From contig CABXKB010000001.1 in assembly GCA_902512755.1 (NCBI GenBank), forward strand, positions 80,356-144,355: a DNA stretch of 64,000 nucleotides, given 5' to 3'. Origin of the DNA: an uncultured Bacteroidota bacterium. Lineage in GTDB: Bacteria; Bacteroidota; Bacteroidia; Flavobacteriales; Flavobacteriaceae. The number at the start of each line of letters is the position of its first letter. Position 1 is the first letter of the stretch. Below the pieces are notes generated by a model, which had not been told where the DNA came from, ran no database searches, and saw only the letters and a program-made list of their open reading frames with translations. Of this stretch, positions 30,800 through 39,360 are shown piece by piece. Made by a program: the position numbers and the translations under genes.

Positions 30800-31129
30800 T
30801 TATGATGCTACGACTTTAAAGGTATTCACCTTTTTCGCTGTGACTACGCGAACTATATACATATTTCCAGATTCTAAAATATATGGAAGTTGAAAAGCAC
30901 CTAACTCTTGAACTTTTATATCTGTGATTTTATTTCCAATAATTGAATAAACTTCGATTACTCCCGGACCATTAAAACCTTTTAAATATAAGTTGCCGTT
31001 ATTGTATAATACGTTTTTTAATTCTTGCGTTGTTGTATTAGAAATTGTATTATTGGGGGGTAAAAATTTTGTTGCGAATGCAATATTAAAAGTAAGAAGT
31101 AGAATAAAAAATGGTAGTTTTTTAACCAA
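30800..31129 (-). CDS. Stand-alone type IX secretion C-terminal domain protein
   Basis: This 109-residue product consists of a signal peptide (MVKKLPFFILLLTFNIAFAT), a short linker with PPNNTISNTTTQ, and then little more than a type A sorting domain: NGNLYLKGFNGPGVIEVYSI, IGNKITDIKVQELGAFQLPY, and YIVRVVTAKKVNTFKVVAS. Such domains normally close much larger cargo proteins and direct them through the type IX secretion system. A protein made only of this domain is unusual; the stand-alone CTD protein PorA of Porphyromonas gingivalis is a precedent with a proposed signalling role. The gene converges on guaB. Confidence 0.78.
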   Translation of the reverse strand: MVKKLPFFILLLTFNIAFATKFLPPNNTISNTTTQELKNVLYNNGNLYLKGFNGPGVIEVYSIIGNKITDIKVQELGAFQLPYILESGNMYIVRVVTAKKVNTFKVVAS

Positions 31130-31321
31130 CAGCTTTAAATTTAACGCAATTTAAGGATATTTTGTGAGTTATTAAAATTTTTTCAACAATTTAAAATACA
31201 TATAATCAATAATATAGGAATCTTATTAAGAAAAAAATTTAAAATTGTTAATAAACAAACAATAAATACTAGATTTTACGTTAAACCAAATTTAAGTACT
31301 ATAGTATTATACATTGTTATA

Positions 31322-32137
31322 ATGATCTTAAATAACTCTTGTGATAAATGGATTCCAGATAATCAAGAAGTTTTAGCTCGTGTTGGAACACAGTATCTAT
31401 ATAGAGATGATCTCAGTCAAATTATAGGTTCTTATAATAATCAATCCGATAGTATTATTAAAACAAGGAATTTTATTGATTTTTGGGCTCTTAAACAAAT
31501 ACTATTTCAAAAAGCTCAAGTTAATCTTTCAAATCAGGAGATTGATGGTTTGAACCAATTAATTGACGATTATCGTTTAGATATTTATGGGAATGCATAC
31601 CGTCAAACTGTTGCAAGTAAAAGTGTCGACACACTTTTTTCTTTTAGTGAAATAGATTCTTTTTTAAATATAAATAAAGCAGTTTTTAAACTAAAGGCTC
31701 CTTTATTTCAGGTTAGATATATTCATTTACCACATGACAATGTTGATCAAACTGAGATTCAGTTAAGTTTTCAACGCTATAACAAATTGGATAAATTATT
31801 TTTAGATTCTTTATCTTTTCAATACTCTAGTTACATTCTTTCAGATAGTCTTTGGATTAGTCGAAATAATCTTAAATCTAGAATCCCTTTTTTAAATCAA
31901 AACAATTTTGATAATTACATAAATAAATCAAAATTCTTTAAAATTGAAGACACATTGGGGGTATATTTGTTCCTAGTTAAAGAAATTTTAAATAAAGGAG
32001 AAATAGCTCCTCCAGAAGTTTCAATTCCTACTGTAAAAAACATTATATTAAATCAAAGAAAATTAAAATTTACAAAAGAACTTGAAAAAGATATTTTACA
32101 AGATGCAATCAAATCTAAAACTTATGAGATGTATTAA
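31322..32137 (+). CDS. SurA-associated lipoprotein (parvulin-like, degenerate)
   Basis: This helical protein, 271 residues from ATG 31322, shows NQEVLARVGTQYLYRDDLSQ near the N-terminus, the opening of SurA-type chaperone/PPIase proteins. The middle part contains FQVRYIHLPHDN in the position of a PPIC domain without its usual core. Flavobacteria commonly carry such a gene in front of surA. From ATG 31322 only six residues precede the Cys of LNNSC. In the open frame upstream, NLSTIVLYIVIMI would give a proper lipoprotein signal, but it has no ATG, GTG or TTG. The true start may be a rare codon. It overlaps surA by 14 nt. Confidence 0.75.
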   Translation: MILNNSCDKWIPDNQEVLARVGTQYLYRDDLSQIIGSYNNQSDSIIKTRNFIDFWALKQILFQKAQVNLSNQEIDGLNQLIDDYRLDIYGNAYRQTVASKSVDTLFSFSEIDSFLNINKAVFKLKAPLFQVRYIHLPHDNVDQTEIQLSFQRYNKLDKLFLDSLSFQYSSYILSDSLWISRNNLKSRIPFLNQNNFDNYINKSKFFKIEDTLGVYLFLVKEILNKGEIAPPEVSIPTVKNIILNQRKLKFTKELEKDILQDAIKSKTYEMY

Positions 32138-33485
32138 CTTTTTTAGTTTATTTATTTTATTTATTTGCCCATTGATTGCTCAAAATGACATCTCAAATAG
32201 AATAAAAGTTGATGGTGTTCTAGCAGTTATAGGTGATTACGTTATTCTGGATTCTGATATTGACAAAACTTTAGTTGAAATGAAATCTCAAGGAATTTCA
32301 ACTAATGGTATTTCACGCTGCCAATTATTAGGAAAACTTATGGAAGATAAACTTTATGCACATCACGCCATTCAAGATAGTTTAGAAATTAGTGTGGAGG
32401 AAATATATAGTTCTGTAGATCAGATTATAGATAATTTTACACAGCAATTGGGATCTATTGAAAAAGTCCTTGAATTTTATAATAAAGAAGATGAATCAAC
32501 TTTTCGTCAAGAGATTTTTGAACTTAATAAAGTTCAAAAGCTATCATCAATGATGCAAGCCCAAATTGTAGAGGATGTTGAAGTTACTCCAGAAGAAGTC
32601 AGAATATTTTTCGAATCTATTCCAAAAAATGAATTACCCACGTTTGGCACTGAGTTAGAAATCTCGCAAATTGTTATAGAGCCTGAAGTTGGAATACAAG
32701 AAAAAGAAAGAGTAATTAATCAGTTAAAGGTTTTCAGAGAAGATGTATTAGAAAGAGGATCAAGCTTTGCCTCCAAGGCTATATTATATTCACAAGACCC
32801 AGGCTCTAGATCAACAGGAGGTAAATATACTCTAAATCGAAAGCGGCCTCGAATGGTTAAAGAGTTTCGAGACGAAGCTTTTAGTTTAGAGGAAGGAGAA
32901 ATTTCTAAACCGTTTAAAACTGATTTTGGCTGGCATATTTTAATGGTTGATAAAATTCGAGGGCAGGAAGTTGATGTAAGGCACATCTTATTAACACCAA
33001 AAATTGAATTATCTCAGCTTAAAGAAGCAAAAACTAAGCTAGACACTCTAAGGAATCGTCTGATAAATGACGAGATTAGTTTTAAGGATGCAGCATTAGA
33101 ACTCTCTGATGAAAAAGAAACTAAATATAATGGTGGGGTTCTTATTAATCCTCAGACAGGTGATACACGATTTGAATTAACTAATTTGGATCCAGTACTT
33201 TATAGTCAAATTCGAAACTTAAGGGACGGTGAAATTTCACTGCCAATAATTGAAGAAGAACGTTCGGGTCTTAAAAAGTATAAAATTCTGAAAGTCAGTA
33301 ATCGTTTTGATGAGCATATAGCCGATTACTATCTAGATTACTCTCGTATTAAATCTTTAGCCCTTAAAGAAAAGCAACTTAATTTAATAAAAGACTGGAT
33401 GTCGGATAAGATTGAAAGTACATATGTAAATGTAAATAGCGAAAATCGTTTATGCGAATTCAAAAATAATTGGATCAAGAAGTAA
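32124..33485 (+). CDS. surA: SurA-like periplasmic peptidyl-prolyl isomerase/chaperone
   Basis: This 453-residue exported protein helps outer-membrane proteins to fold. It has a signal peptide (MRCINFFSLFILFICPLIAQ), a SurA N-terminal domain (VDGVLAVIGDYVILDSDIDK, with GKLMEDKLYAHHA), and two parvulin (PPIC) domains. The first runs from about residue 175 (TELEISQIVIEP ... GGKYTLNRKRPRM ... FGWHILMVDKI). The second starts at VDVRHILLTPKIE and includes YNGGVLINPQTGD. ATG 32124 gives the best signal peptide; ATG 32103 and TTG 32082 are also in frame. It is coupled to the lipoprotein gene in front. Confidence 0.9.
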   Translation: MRCINFFSLFILFICPLIAQNDISNRIKVDGVLAVIGDYVILDSDIDKTLVEMKSQGISTNGISRCQLLGKLMEDKLYAHHAIQDSLEISVEEIYSSVDQIIDNFTQQLGSIEKVLEFYNKEDESTFRQEIFELNKVQKLSSMMQAQIVEDVEVTPEEVRIFFESIPKNELPTFGTELEISQIVIEPEVGIQEKERVINQLKVFREDVLERGSSFASKAILYSQDPGSRSTGGKYTLNRKRPRMVKEFRDEAFSLEEGEISKPFKTDFGWHILMVDKIRGQEVDVRHILLTPKIELSQLKEAKTKLDTLRNRLINDEISFKDAALELSDEKETKYNGGVLINPQTGDTRFELTNLDPVLYSQIRNLRDGEISLPIIEEERSGLKKYKILKVSNRFDEHIADYYLDYSRIKSLALKEKQLNLIKDWMSDKIESTYVNVNSENRLCEFKNNWIKK

Positions 33486-33486
33486 A

Positions 33487-33930
33487 CTACTTAAAATATT
33501 TTAGAGGCACCCAAAGCATTCCAAAACACTCACCTTTCTCTTTATTAATGTTTTTATGATGAATTTTATGTGCTCTACGAATACCTTTTGTATATCGGTT
33601 ATTAGCATTTTTAAGCAACTTAAATCGTTGATGAATGAAAACATCATGCACCAAAAAATAAGTTAAACCATACAATGATATCCCTAACGCTATAGGTAAT
33701 CCAAACCAAAAATTTAATTCTCCCCATAGCACAACAAATCCAGAACTTACTAGTGCATAAAAAATAAAAAACAAATCATTACGCTCAAACCACGATTTGT
33801 GATCTTTAACATGGTGGTCTTTGTGTAAAGACCATAAGAAACCGTGCATAATATATTTGTGAGAAAACCATGCCATAAATTCCATTAATACGAAGGTTAA
33901 TATAACTGTAAAAATCCAGAGTGTTATCAT
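33487..33930 (-). CDS. crtZ: Beta-carotene hydroxylase, fatty acid hydroxylase superfamily
   Basis: This 147-residue membrane enzyme hydroxylates beta-carotene to zeaxanthin. The diiron histidine clusters are present: HKYIMHG and LHKDHH near residues 24-40, HDVFIHQRF near 94, and RRAHKIHH near 118. Four hydrophobic segments fit the CrtZ topology. It follows crtB by 5 bp and converges with surA by 1 bp. It is the last gene of the merR-crtB-crtZ set. Confidence 0.93.
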   Translation of the reverse strand: MITLWIFTVILTFVLMEFMAWFSHKYIMHGFLWSLHKDHHVKDHKSWFERNDLFFIFYALVSSGFVVLWGELNFWFGLPIALGISLYGLTYFLVHDVFIHQRFKLLKNANNRYTKGIRRAHKIHHKNINKEKGECFGMLWVPLKYFK

Positions 33931-33935
33931 TTTCC

Positions 33936-34775
33936 TTATATAAGATTTAATCTATACTTTAAGTAACTACGAGCAAAAACAGTAATTTTTTGATAATTTG
34001 GTACTCGTATTCTAGTGTTTTTAATATTTATTGAAGGAGTACGCTTTAGCTTTAGTAATAGTTTGCTGTAATATTTATATGCAGTGTATACTCCAAAACG
34101 AGCTTCATTAGGTAGTTTAAAAATCCCTGTCAATGCATAGTCAAAATCTTTTTCAATATCTTTGATTATTAACAGCTTAGAATCTTCATCAAATTTCTTA
34201 AAATTTACATTTGGAAAATAAGTTCGATCTAATTCTTGAAAATCATTTTTTAAATCTCTAAGAAAATTCACTTTCTGAAAAGCAGAACCTAAAGCCATTG
34301 CTGTTGGCTTGAGTTCTTCATATTTTGAGAAATTACCTTTAACAAAAACCTTTAAGCACATAAGTCCTACAACGTCTGCAGATCCATATATGTATTCCTT
34401 GAAGTCTTCTTCTGTTTCATAAACTTTTTTTTCTAAATCCCACCTCATGCTTTTTAAGAATGATGCGATTAGCTTATGATCAATTGAAAACTCATCAACA
34501 GTTTTTTGAAATGAATTAAGAATAGGATTTAAACTAATCTTATTTTTTAAGCTATAATATAAATCTTCTTCAAATCTATTTAGAAGTTCTTTTTTTGGAT
34601 ATTCATGAAAACTGTCTACTATTTCGTCAGCAAAACGAACAAAACCGTAGATATTATATATATGATTTCTAATGCTTGAATGAAGCATTTTAGTAGCCAA
34701 AGAAAAAGAAGTGCTATAAGATTGAGTAACTGATCTACTGCAGTCTTCTGAAACAGAATCAAATAATTTTTTCAT
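33936..34775 (-). CDS. crtB: Phytoene synthase
   Basis: This 279-residue prenyl-transferase condenses two geranylgeranyl diphosphates to phytoene. Both aspartate-rich motifs are present: FVRFADEIVD near residue 49 and NFLRDLKNDFQELDRTYFP near residue 172, with GSADVVGLMCL between them. The ATG at 34775 is preferred; an in-frame ATG or ATT-rich leader at 34790 would add five residues. It lies 62 bp after the MerR-type regulator gene. The phytoene desaturase gene crtI, usually beside crtB in flavobacteria, is missing here. Confidence 0.93.
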   Translation of the reverse strand: MKKLFDSVSEDCSRSVTQSYSTSFSLATKMLHSSIRNHIYNIYGFVRFADEIVDSFHEYPKKELLNRFEEDLYYSLKNKISLNPILNSFQKTVDEFSIDHKLIASFLKSMRWDLEKKVYETEEDFKEYIYGSADVVGLMCLKVFVKGNFSKYEELKPTAMALGSAFQKVNFLRDLKNDFQELDRTYFPNVNFKKFDEDSKLLIIKDIEKDFDYALTGIFKLPNEARFGVYTAYKYYSKLLLKLKRTPSINIKNTRIRVPNYQKITVFARSYLKYRLNLI

Positions 34776-34837
34776 GGCCTTTATTATCAATTAGGCGGTT
34801 AAAATTATTTATAAATATAAGTAAAACCTAGAAAATA

Positions 34838-35776
34838 CTAGGCAAAAACATTTTTGGGAAAATATTTTGAAATAAAAGATTCTAAAGATCTATACAATTC
34901 AATTTGGTTAGGCAAATTAGTTATATTAATAGCTGTTTGTTGCGGGCCAAATAATAAAAGTTTTGATTTTCGATCATCCAAAACCTTTCTATAAAAATCT
35001 TCTAAATAAAACATAATTTCCTCTTTGTTTGGTTCCACCGTTAAATAGGTGACAAAATTAAATTTGGTATCGTAACTATATAATGTTTCTAGACTTGAAA
35101 TCTGTATAGATTGTCCTAAGAAAATTGTTCGATGCCCTTTAGACAAAATCAAAAAGTTTAAATATAAAATTCCTAATTCGTGAATTTCATTTTCTGGGAG
35201 AAATAATACAAATGTAGGATTGTTACTGTTTACGTAATTATTATGCTGAAGGGTTTCAGTTTGAAGATGTATTTTTTGTTTTATTAAACTAGTTAAGAAG
35301 TGCTCATGAGTAGTTGAAATTGCTCCTGTTTGCCAGAGTATACCTAATTCACGCATTAGAGGCATGAAAATTTGAATAAATACATATTTAAAATTGTGAT
35401 GTTGAAGAATTTCTTCATAATTAGCATCAAACAATTCACAATCAAAATTGATCATAGCTAATTTAAATGCATTTATAGATACTTGCTCAGTGTTTGATTT
35501 TAATGCGACATTTCTTACTAATTCAGGAATATCATCTATATCTAGGTTTGCGATTTTAGAAATTTTGAAACCATGATTATAGAGTAATGTTATATTAAGA
35601 AGTTTTTTAAGACTTTCGAGACTGTAACGCCGAATGTTAGTATCAGTTCTTTCAGGCTTTAAAAGGTTATATCGTTTTTCCCAAATCCTAAGCGTATGAG
35701 CCTTTATTCCTGATAAATTTTCGAGATTTTTAATACTGAAAGTGCTTTTTACCCTATTCATATGTTCAATTTTCAT
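34838..35776 (-). CDS. MerR-family regulator with B12-binding domain (CarH/LitR-like)
   Basis: The 312-residue regulator has an N-terminal MerR helix-turn-helix (residues 13-75; FSIKNLENLSGIKAHTLRIW, then RYNLLKPERTDTNIRRY). A four-helix B12-capping region follows with WQTGAISTTHEHF (Trp148, Glu158-His159), and then a cobalamin-binding Rossmann domain with ENEIHELG (His199 in the ExHxxG motif). CarH proteins bind adenosylcobalamin as a light sensor and repress carotenoid genes in the dark. Position directly upstream of crtB and crtZ supports that role. The downstream DxHxxG-like variant with Glu is normal for CarH. Confidence 0.88.
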   Translation of the reverse strand: MKIEHMNRVKSTFSIKNLENLSGIKAHTLRIWEKRYNLLKPERTDTNIRRYSLESLKKLLNITLLYNHGFKISKIANLDIDDIPELVRNVALKSNTEQVSINAFKLAMINFDCELFDANYEEILQHHNFKYVFIQIFMPLMRELGILWQTGAISTTHEHFLTSLIKQKIHLQTETLQHNNYVNSNNPTFVLFLPENEIHELGILYLNFLILSKGHRTIFLGQSIQISSLETLYSYDTKFNFVTYLTVEPNKEEIMFYLEDFYRKVLDDRKSKLLLFGPQQTAINITNLPNQIELYRSLESFISKYFPKNVFA

Positions 35777-35790
35777 TATAAAAGCTTAAA

Positions 35791-35798
35791 CAAACATA
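35791..35798 (-). promoter_or_regulatory. -7 element of the merR-crtB-crtZ operon
   Basis: The minus strand reads TATGTTTG, matching TAnnTTTG, 14 bp before the ATG at 35776. No TTG is seen at the -33 distance, which falls in the 3' end of tRNA-Leu. A CarH-type operator could overlap. Confidence 0.4.
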
Positions 35799-35819
35799 CG
35801 AAAAAATATTAAATAAATG

Positions 35820-35903
35820 TGCGCACGAGAAGACTCGAACTTCCACGGGATAAATCCCACTAGCCCCTCAAGCTAGCGCGTCTACCAATTTCGCCACGTG
35901 CGC
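35820..35903 (-). tRNA. tRNA-Leu (GAG anticodon)
   Basis: The 84-nt minus-strand cloverleaf has acceptor GCGCACG/CGTGCGC, anticodon stem CTAGC/GCTAG with loop TTGAGGG (GAG at 35869-35867), a long variable arm as required for leucine, and A as discriminator. CCA is not encoded. Confidence 0.95.
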
Positions 35904-35914
35904 AAAACGAAAAG

Positions 35915-35987
35915 TGACTTGGCTGGGGCTCGAACCCAGGACCCTCTCCTTAAAAGGGAGATGCTCTACCAACTGAGCTACCGAATC
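35915..35987 (-). tRNA. tRNA-Lys (TTT anticodon)
   Basis: The 73-nt minus-strand cloverleaf has anticodon stem TCTCC/GGAGA with loop CTTTTAA (TTT at 35954-35952) and T arm CTGGG/CCCAG. The acceptor GATTCGG/CCAAGTC has one C-A opposition at pair 5-68. CCA is not encoded. It lies 11 bp from tRNA-Leu, so both are probably one transcript. Confidence 0.94.
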
Positions 35988-36042
35988 TTTTTGAGGGTGC
36001 AAATATAATTATCAAATATGTATTTTTACTCCTGATTTGATA

Positions 36043-36050
36043 TAAATTTG
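36043..36050 (+). promoter_or_regulatory. -7 element of aroK
   Basis: TAAATTTG matches TAnnTTTG and ends 19 bp before the ATG at 36070. No clear -33 TTG is seen. Confidence 0.4.
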
Positions 36051-36069
36051 CTTTGGTATTTAAACTCCA

Positions 36070-36600
36070 ATGAAAACAAAAAAAATTATCTTGCTAGGCT
36101 ATATGGGTAGTGGAAAAACAGCTGTTGGAAGCCTGCTCAACAAGATGTTGAAGTTGCCATTTTGGGACTTGGATTTTTATTTGGAGCAGAAATTTAATAA
36201 ACCAATAGCTTCTATTTTTAAATTAAAAGGCGAACTCGATTTTAGAGAAGAGGAGCGAAAAGCTTTAGAAGAACTTCTTAATTCAGATAAGCAGATGATT
36301 ATTTCTTTAGGGGGTGGTACTCCATGTTATTATGATACTATGGAATATTTAATTTCTTTAGACCAAGTAAAAACATTTTATCTATATGCAGATGTTAAAA
36401 CAATTAGCAAACGACTTGAATTAGAAAAACATACCAGGCCTTTAATATCACATTTGAATAACCTTAATAATATTCAAGAGTTTGTAGGCAAACATTTGTT
36501 TGAGCGAACCGTATTTTATGCAAAAGCAGATTTTAAAATAGTAACTGAAAAAAAGTCCATTGAAAATGTTGCTGAAGAATTAGAAAATCTTTTAACTTAA
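36070..36600 (+). CDS. aroK: Shikimate kinase
   Basis: This cytosolic enzyme of aromatic amino acid synthesis phosphorylates shikimate at the 3-hydroxyl. The Walker A motif GYMGSGKTAVG is at residues 10-20, followed by DLDFYLEQ (substrate Asp), FREEERKAL, and the substrate-binding LGGGTPCY near residue 81. The lid arginine is in LEKHTRPLI. The 176-residue length is normal. It converges on the phosphoribosyltransferase gene, overlapping by 9 nt. Confidence 0.95.
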   Translation: MKTKKIILLGYMGSGKTAVGSLLNKMLKLPFWDLDFYLEQKFNKPIASIFKLKGELDFREEERKALEELLNSDKQMIISLGGGTPCYYDTMEYLISLDQVKTFYLYADVKTISKRLELEKHTRPLISHLNNLNNIQEFVGKHLFERTVFYAKADFKIVTEKKSIENVAEELENLLT

Positions 36601-37095
36601 ATATATTCCAGAATTTTCGCCCTTAAGATTAACTGTTATGTGTTCGTTAACAGATGTTGAAAGTGAAATCCCTTTAAAATCTGCTTTAATTGGAAAATTT
36701 TTGTGATTTCTATTTACCATGACAACTGTTTTGATTCGCTTTACTGGAATTTGAAGAAAATATGAAACGGCATGGATCAGAGTACTGCCTGTGTTAAGTA
36801 CATCATCAACAATTACTATAGATAGATGTTTAAATTTTTCTAAAGGAATATTGCTTTGAATATTGCTATAAGGTGTTTTTTTATTAATAGATAGATTTAC
36901 ATAGTTCAATTTTATATTACTAATTGAACCTATTGCCTGACCAAGCATTTCGCTAAAAAGCCCGCCCCGTTTTCCTATCCCTACAATGACTAAATATTCT
37001 TCATCAAGATTAGTTTCATAAACTTGATACGCGATTCTTTTAATAGAAGAAAGAATATCTTTAGAATCTTTTATTTTATTTCCTTTTTTAGTCAT
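36592..37095 (-). CDS. Phosphoribosyltransferase (PyrR-like, type I PRTase fold)
   Basis: The 167-residue protein has the PRPP-binding signature IVIVDDVLNTGSTLIHAV (about residues 86-103), GIGKRGGLFSEMLGQAIG near residue 40 for pyrophosphate binding, and a hood-like N-terminal helix. PyrR-type and xanthine/hypoxanthine PRTases share these features; the base cannot be named. It is followed on the minus strand (in front of it) by the S4 protein gene, 15 bp away, so the two probably form an operon. Confidence 0.88.
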   Translation of the reverse strand: MTKKGNKIKDSKDILSSIKRIAYQVYETNLDEEYLVIVGIGKRGGLFSEMLGQAIGSISNIKLNYVNLSINKKTPYSNIQSNIPLEKFKHLSIVIVDDVLNTGSTLIHAVSYFLQIPVKRIKTVVMVNRNHKNFPIKADFKGISLSTSVNEHITVNLKGENSGIYLS

Positions 37096-37110
37096 TTACA
37101 AATGTATAGA

Positions 37111-37491
37111 TTAATCATCAAACTCTTCATCTAGAAGAATTTCGTCAATTTCTCTACGTTGTTTTTTTGTAGGTCTTCCTGTTCTTTCGCCTCTAATAAC
37201 TTTGGCAGTTAATCCTTTTAGCTCTTTTTGTTTTAATAATCTAATGTCTGTAGTTTCTGAGTAATAAAGTCCAACTAGTTTAGCGCCTAAACGATTTTTG
37301 GGTAGATCAAGCACTTGGTAGCTTCGCCATAATTGCTCTTGCCTTACTTGAAATATATCAAGAGGTAATAATTCTTTTGAGGGTTTTACGGTTTGATTAT
37401 TAATTTTAATTTTCCCACTCTTGCATGCATTAGCTGCTATGTTTCTTGACTTAAAAATTCGAATACACCATAAAAAATGATCAATACGCAT
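37111..37491 (-). CDS. hslR: S4-domain RNA-binding protein, Hsp15 (HslR) type
   Basis: The 126-residue basic protein has an N-terminal S4 domain (MRIDHFLWCIRIFKSRNIAA, ACKSGKIKINNQTVKPSKEL) and a charged C-terminus with GERTGRPTKKQRREIDEI. This matches Hsp15, which in E. coli binds 50S subunits carrying stalled nascent chains and helps to recycle them. It is the first gene of a minus-strand pair with a phosphoribosyltransferase and is divergent from the FKBP lipoprotein gene. Confidence 0.9.
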   Translation of the reverse strand: MRIDHFLWCIRIFKSRNIAANACKSGKIKINNQTVKPSKELLPLDIFQVRQEQLWRSYQVLDLPKNRLGAKLVGLYYSETTDIRLLKQKELKGLTAKVIRGERTGRPTKKQRREIDEILLDEEFDD

Positions 37492-37565
37492 GACTAAAAC
37501 TTATAAATATTAACAACAAAAATAAAGTAAAATTGTATCTTTCAGCCCTTTTAAAAACAGTATTC

Positions 37566-38330
37566 TTGAAAAAACGTTTTATACATATTTTATTATTTAC
37601 CTTTATCATTTATTCATGTGATAAAGAAGAGGAGGAAGTTGAATTGCCTCGTGATGTTGGAGAACAAGCGGTTATTGATGAGCAAAGTTTGGAAGATTTT
37701 TTATCTACTCATTTTTATAATTATGAAGACTTTCAAAATATAGGTTATCAAACCAAAATTACATTTGATACAATAATTGGTGAAAACTTAGAAAAAACAC
37801 CTTTAATTAACCAAGTAAAAAAATCTTCAATAAGTGTTAAAACTTCTGACGGATCTTTTGTAAACCATTCAATTTATACTTTAGTAGCTCGAGAGGGAAC
37901 AGGGGAATCCCCTTCCTCTGTAGATTCAACATATTTAACATATGAAGGATTATTGTTAAATAAATTTAGCTTTGACAGGTCATCCACTCCTGTTTGGTTT
38001 GATCTTACATCTGTAGTCCGTGGATTTAGAGAAGGAGTACCAGCTTTAAAGCCAGGTGAGTTCTCTGTAGATCAAAATAATGTTCCCGTTTTTTCTAACT
38101 ATGGCCAAGGCGCTATATTTATGCCATCAGGACTTGGATATTTCGGGAATACTTCAAGTTCTATTCCCGCGTATTCTCCACTGATCTTTATAATTGATTT
38201 ATATCTTGTAAAACAGACTGATCATGATGGTGATGGAATATTATCTGCTCTTGAATTTGATTCTGATGGAGATGGTATTGCCGATGATACGGATGGTGAT
38301 GGTTTAGCAGATTACTTAGATGCAGACTAA
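37566..38330 (+). CDS. FKBP-type peptidyl-prolyl isomerase lipoprotein with calcium-binding-type tail
   Basis: Starting at TTG 37566 the product has a lipoprotein signal (MKKRFIHILLFTFIIYSC). A region of about 100 residues precedes an FKBP domain (VDSTYLTYEGLLLNKFSFDR, SVVRGFREGVPALKPGEF, AIFMPSGLGYFG, YSPLIFIIDLYLV). The C-terminus carries DxDGDG repeats (DHDGDGILSALEFDSDGDGI, then DDTDGDGLADYLDAD) like thrombospondin-3 or EF-hand calcium loops. Another TTG at 37533 is in frame, but a TATCTTTC -7-like element at 37535-37542 favours the later one. It probably folds proteins at the outer membrane. Confidence 0.85.
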   Translation: MKKRFIHILLFTFIIYSCDKEEEEVELPRDVGEQAVIDEQSLEDFLSTHFYNYEDFQNIGYQTKITFDTIIGENLEKTPLINQVKKSSISVKTSDGSFVNHSIYTLVAREGTGESPSSVDSTYLTYEGLLLNKFSFDRSSTPVWFDLTSVVRGFREGVPALKPGEFSVDQNNVPVFSNYGQGAIFMPSGLGYFGNTSSSIPAYSPLIFIIDLYLVKQTDHDGDGILSALEFDSDGDGIADDTDGDGLADYLDAD

Positions 38331-38395
38331 CTTTATTTATGGAATTGAATATAGAAAAAAGATTCAGGGAAGCATAGCTTCCAAAAAAATAAAAA

Positions 38396-39349
38396 TTAAA
38401 TACGGTTTTTAACGGCCAATGCTTTTTTAACAATAGCATTTTTATCTAATCCATATTTAGACATAAGTTGTGTTGGTGTTCCAGATTCTCCAAAGGTGTC
38501 TTGAGTCGCTACAAATTCCATTGGACATGGGTTGTGTTTTGCTAATAGCCCTGCAATACTTTCACCCATACCGCCCAAATAGTTGTGTTCTTCAGCACTT
38601 ACTAAACAACCAGTTTTGAGAACCGACTTTATAATAAGATCTTCATCTAAGGGTTTTATTGTGTGAATGTTAATGACTTCTGCTTGAAGTCCTTGGGATT
38701 TTAAATCTTTTGCAGCTTCTAAGGCCTCCCATACCAAGTGCCCTGTGGCAACAATAGTTAAATCCTTTCCTTTTTGAAGTAGAATGCCTTTTCCGATTTG
38801 AAAACCTAGATTTTCTGTAGTAAAATTTGCTACTGCGGGACGACCAAAACGCAAATAAACTGGCCCATCAAAATCAGCAATAGCAATTGTAGCTGCCTTC
38901 GTTTGATTAAAATCGCATGTGTTGATCACTGTCATTCCTGGCAACATTTTCATAAGGCCAATATCCTCAAGGATTTGATGAGTAGCACCATCTTCTCCTA
39001 GAGTTAACCCAGCATGGGAAGCACATATTTTTACATTTTTACCAGAATATACTATCGACTGACGAATTTGGTCATATACTCGACCAGTAGAAAAGTTTGC
39101 AAAAGTGCCAGTAAAGGGAATTTTTCCTCCAATTGTAAGGCCTGCAGCTATTCCCATCATATTAGCTTCTGCAATTCCGACTTGGAAGAATCGTTCAGGG
39201 TTTTCATCTATAAAAGTTTGCATTTTCAAAGAACCTATAAGATCTGCACAGAGTGCAACGACATTTGGATTTGATCTTCCAAGCTCAGTTAATCCTACTC
39301 CAAAACCTGATCTAGTATCTTTATTTCCTTGATTTATATAATCTATCAT
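38396..39349 (-). CDS. Transketolase, C-terminal subunit
   Basis: The 317-residue protein is the pyrimidine-binding plus C-terminal half of transketolase: TRSGFGVGLTELGRSNPNVV, QVGIAEANMMGIAAGLTIGG (the catalytic Glu region), GLTLGEDGATHQILEDIGLM, and VNIHTIKPLDEDLIIKSV. With the N-terminal subunit encoded 11 bp upstream it makes a two-chain thiamine-diphosphate enzyme of the pentose phosphate pathway. Split transketolases are normal in many bacteria, so this is not a broken gene. Assignment to transketolase rather than a DXP synthase-like protein rests on the paired order. Confidence 0.93.
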   Translation of the reverse strand: MIDYINQGNKDTRSGFGVGLTELGRSNPNVVALCADLIGSLKMQTFIDENPERFFQVGIAEANMMGIAAGLTIGGKIPFTGTFANFSTGRVYDQIRQSIVYSGKNVKICASHAGLTLGEDGATHQILEDIGLMKMLPGMTVINTCDFNQTKAATIAIADFDGPVYLRFGRPAVANFTTENLGFQIGKGILLQKGKDLTIVATGHLVWEALEAAKDLKSQGLQAEVINIHTIKPLDEDLIIKSVLKTGCLVSAEEHNYLGGMGESIAGLLAKHNPCPMEFVATQDTFGESGTPTQLMSKYGLDKNAIVKKALAVKNRI

Positions 39350-39360
39350 TTTTTTCAGTT

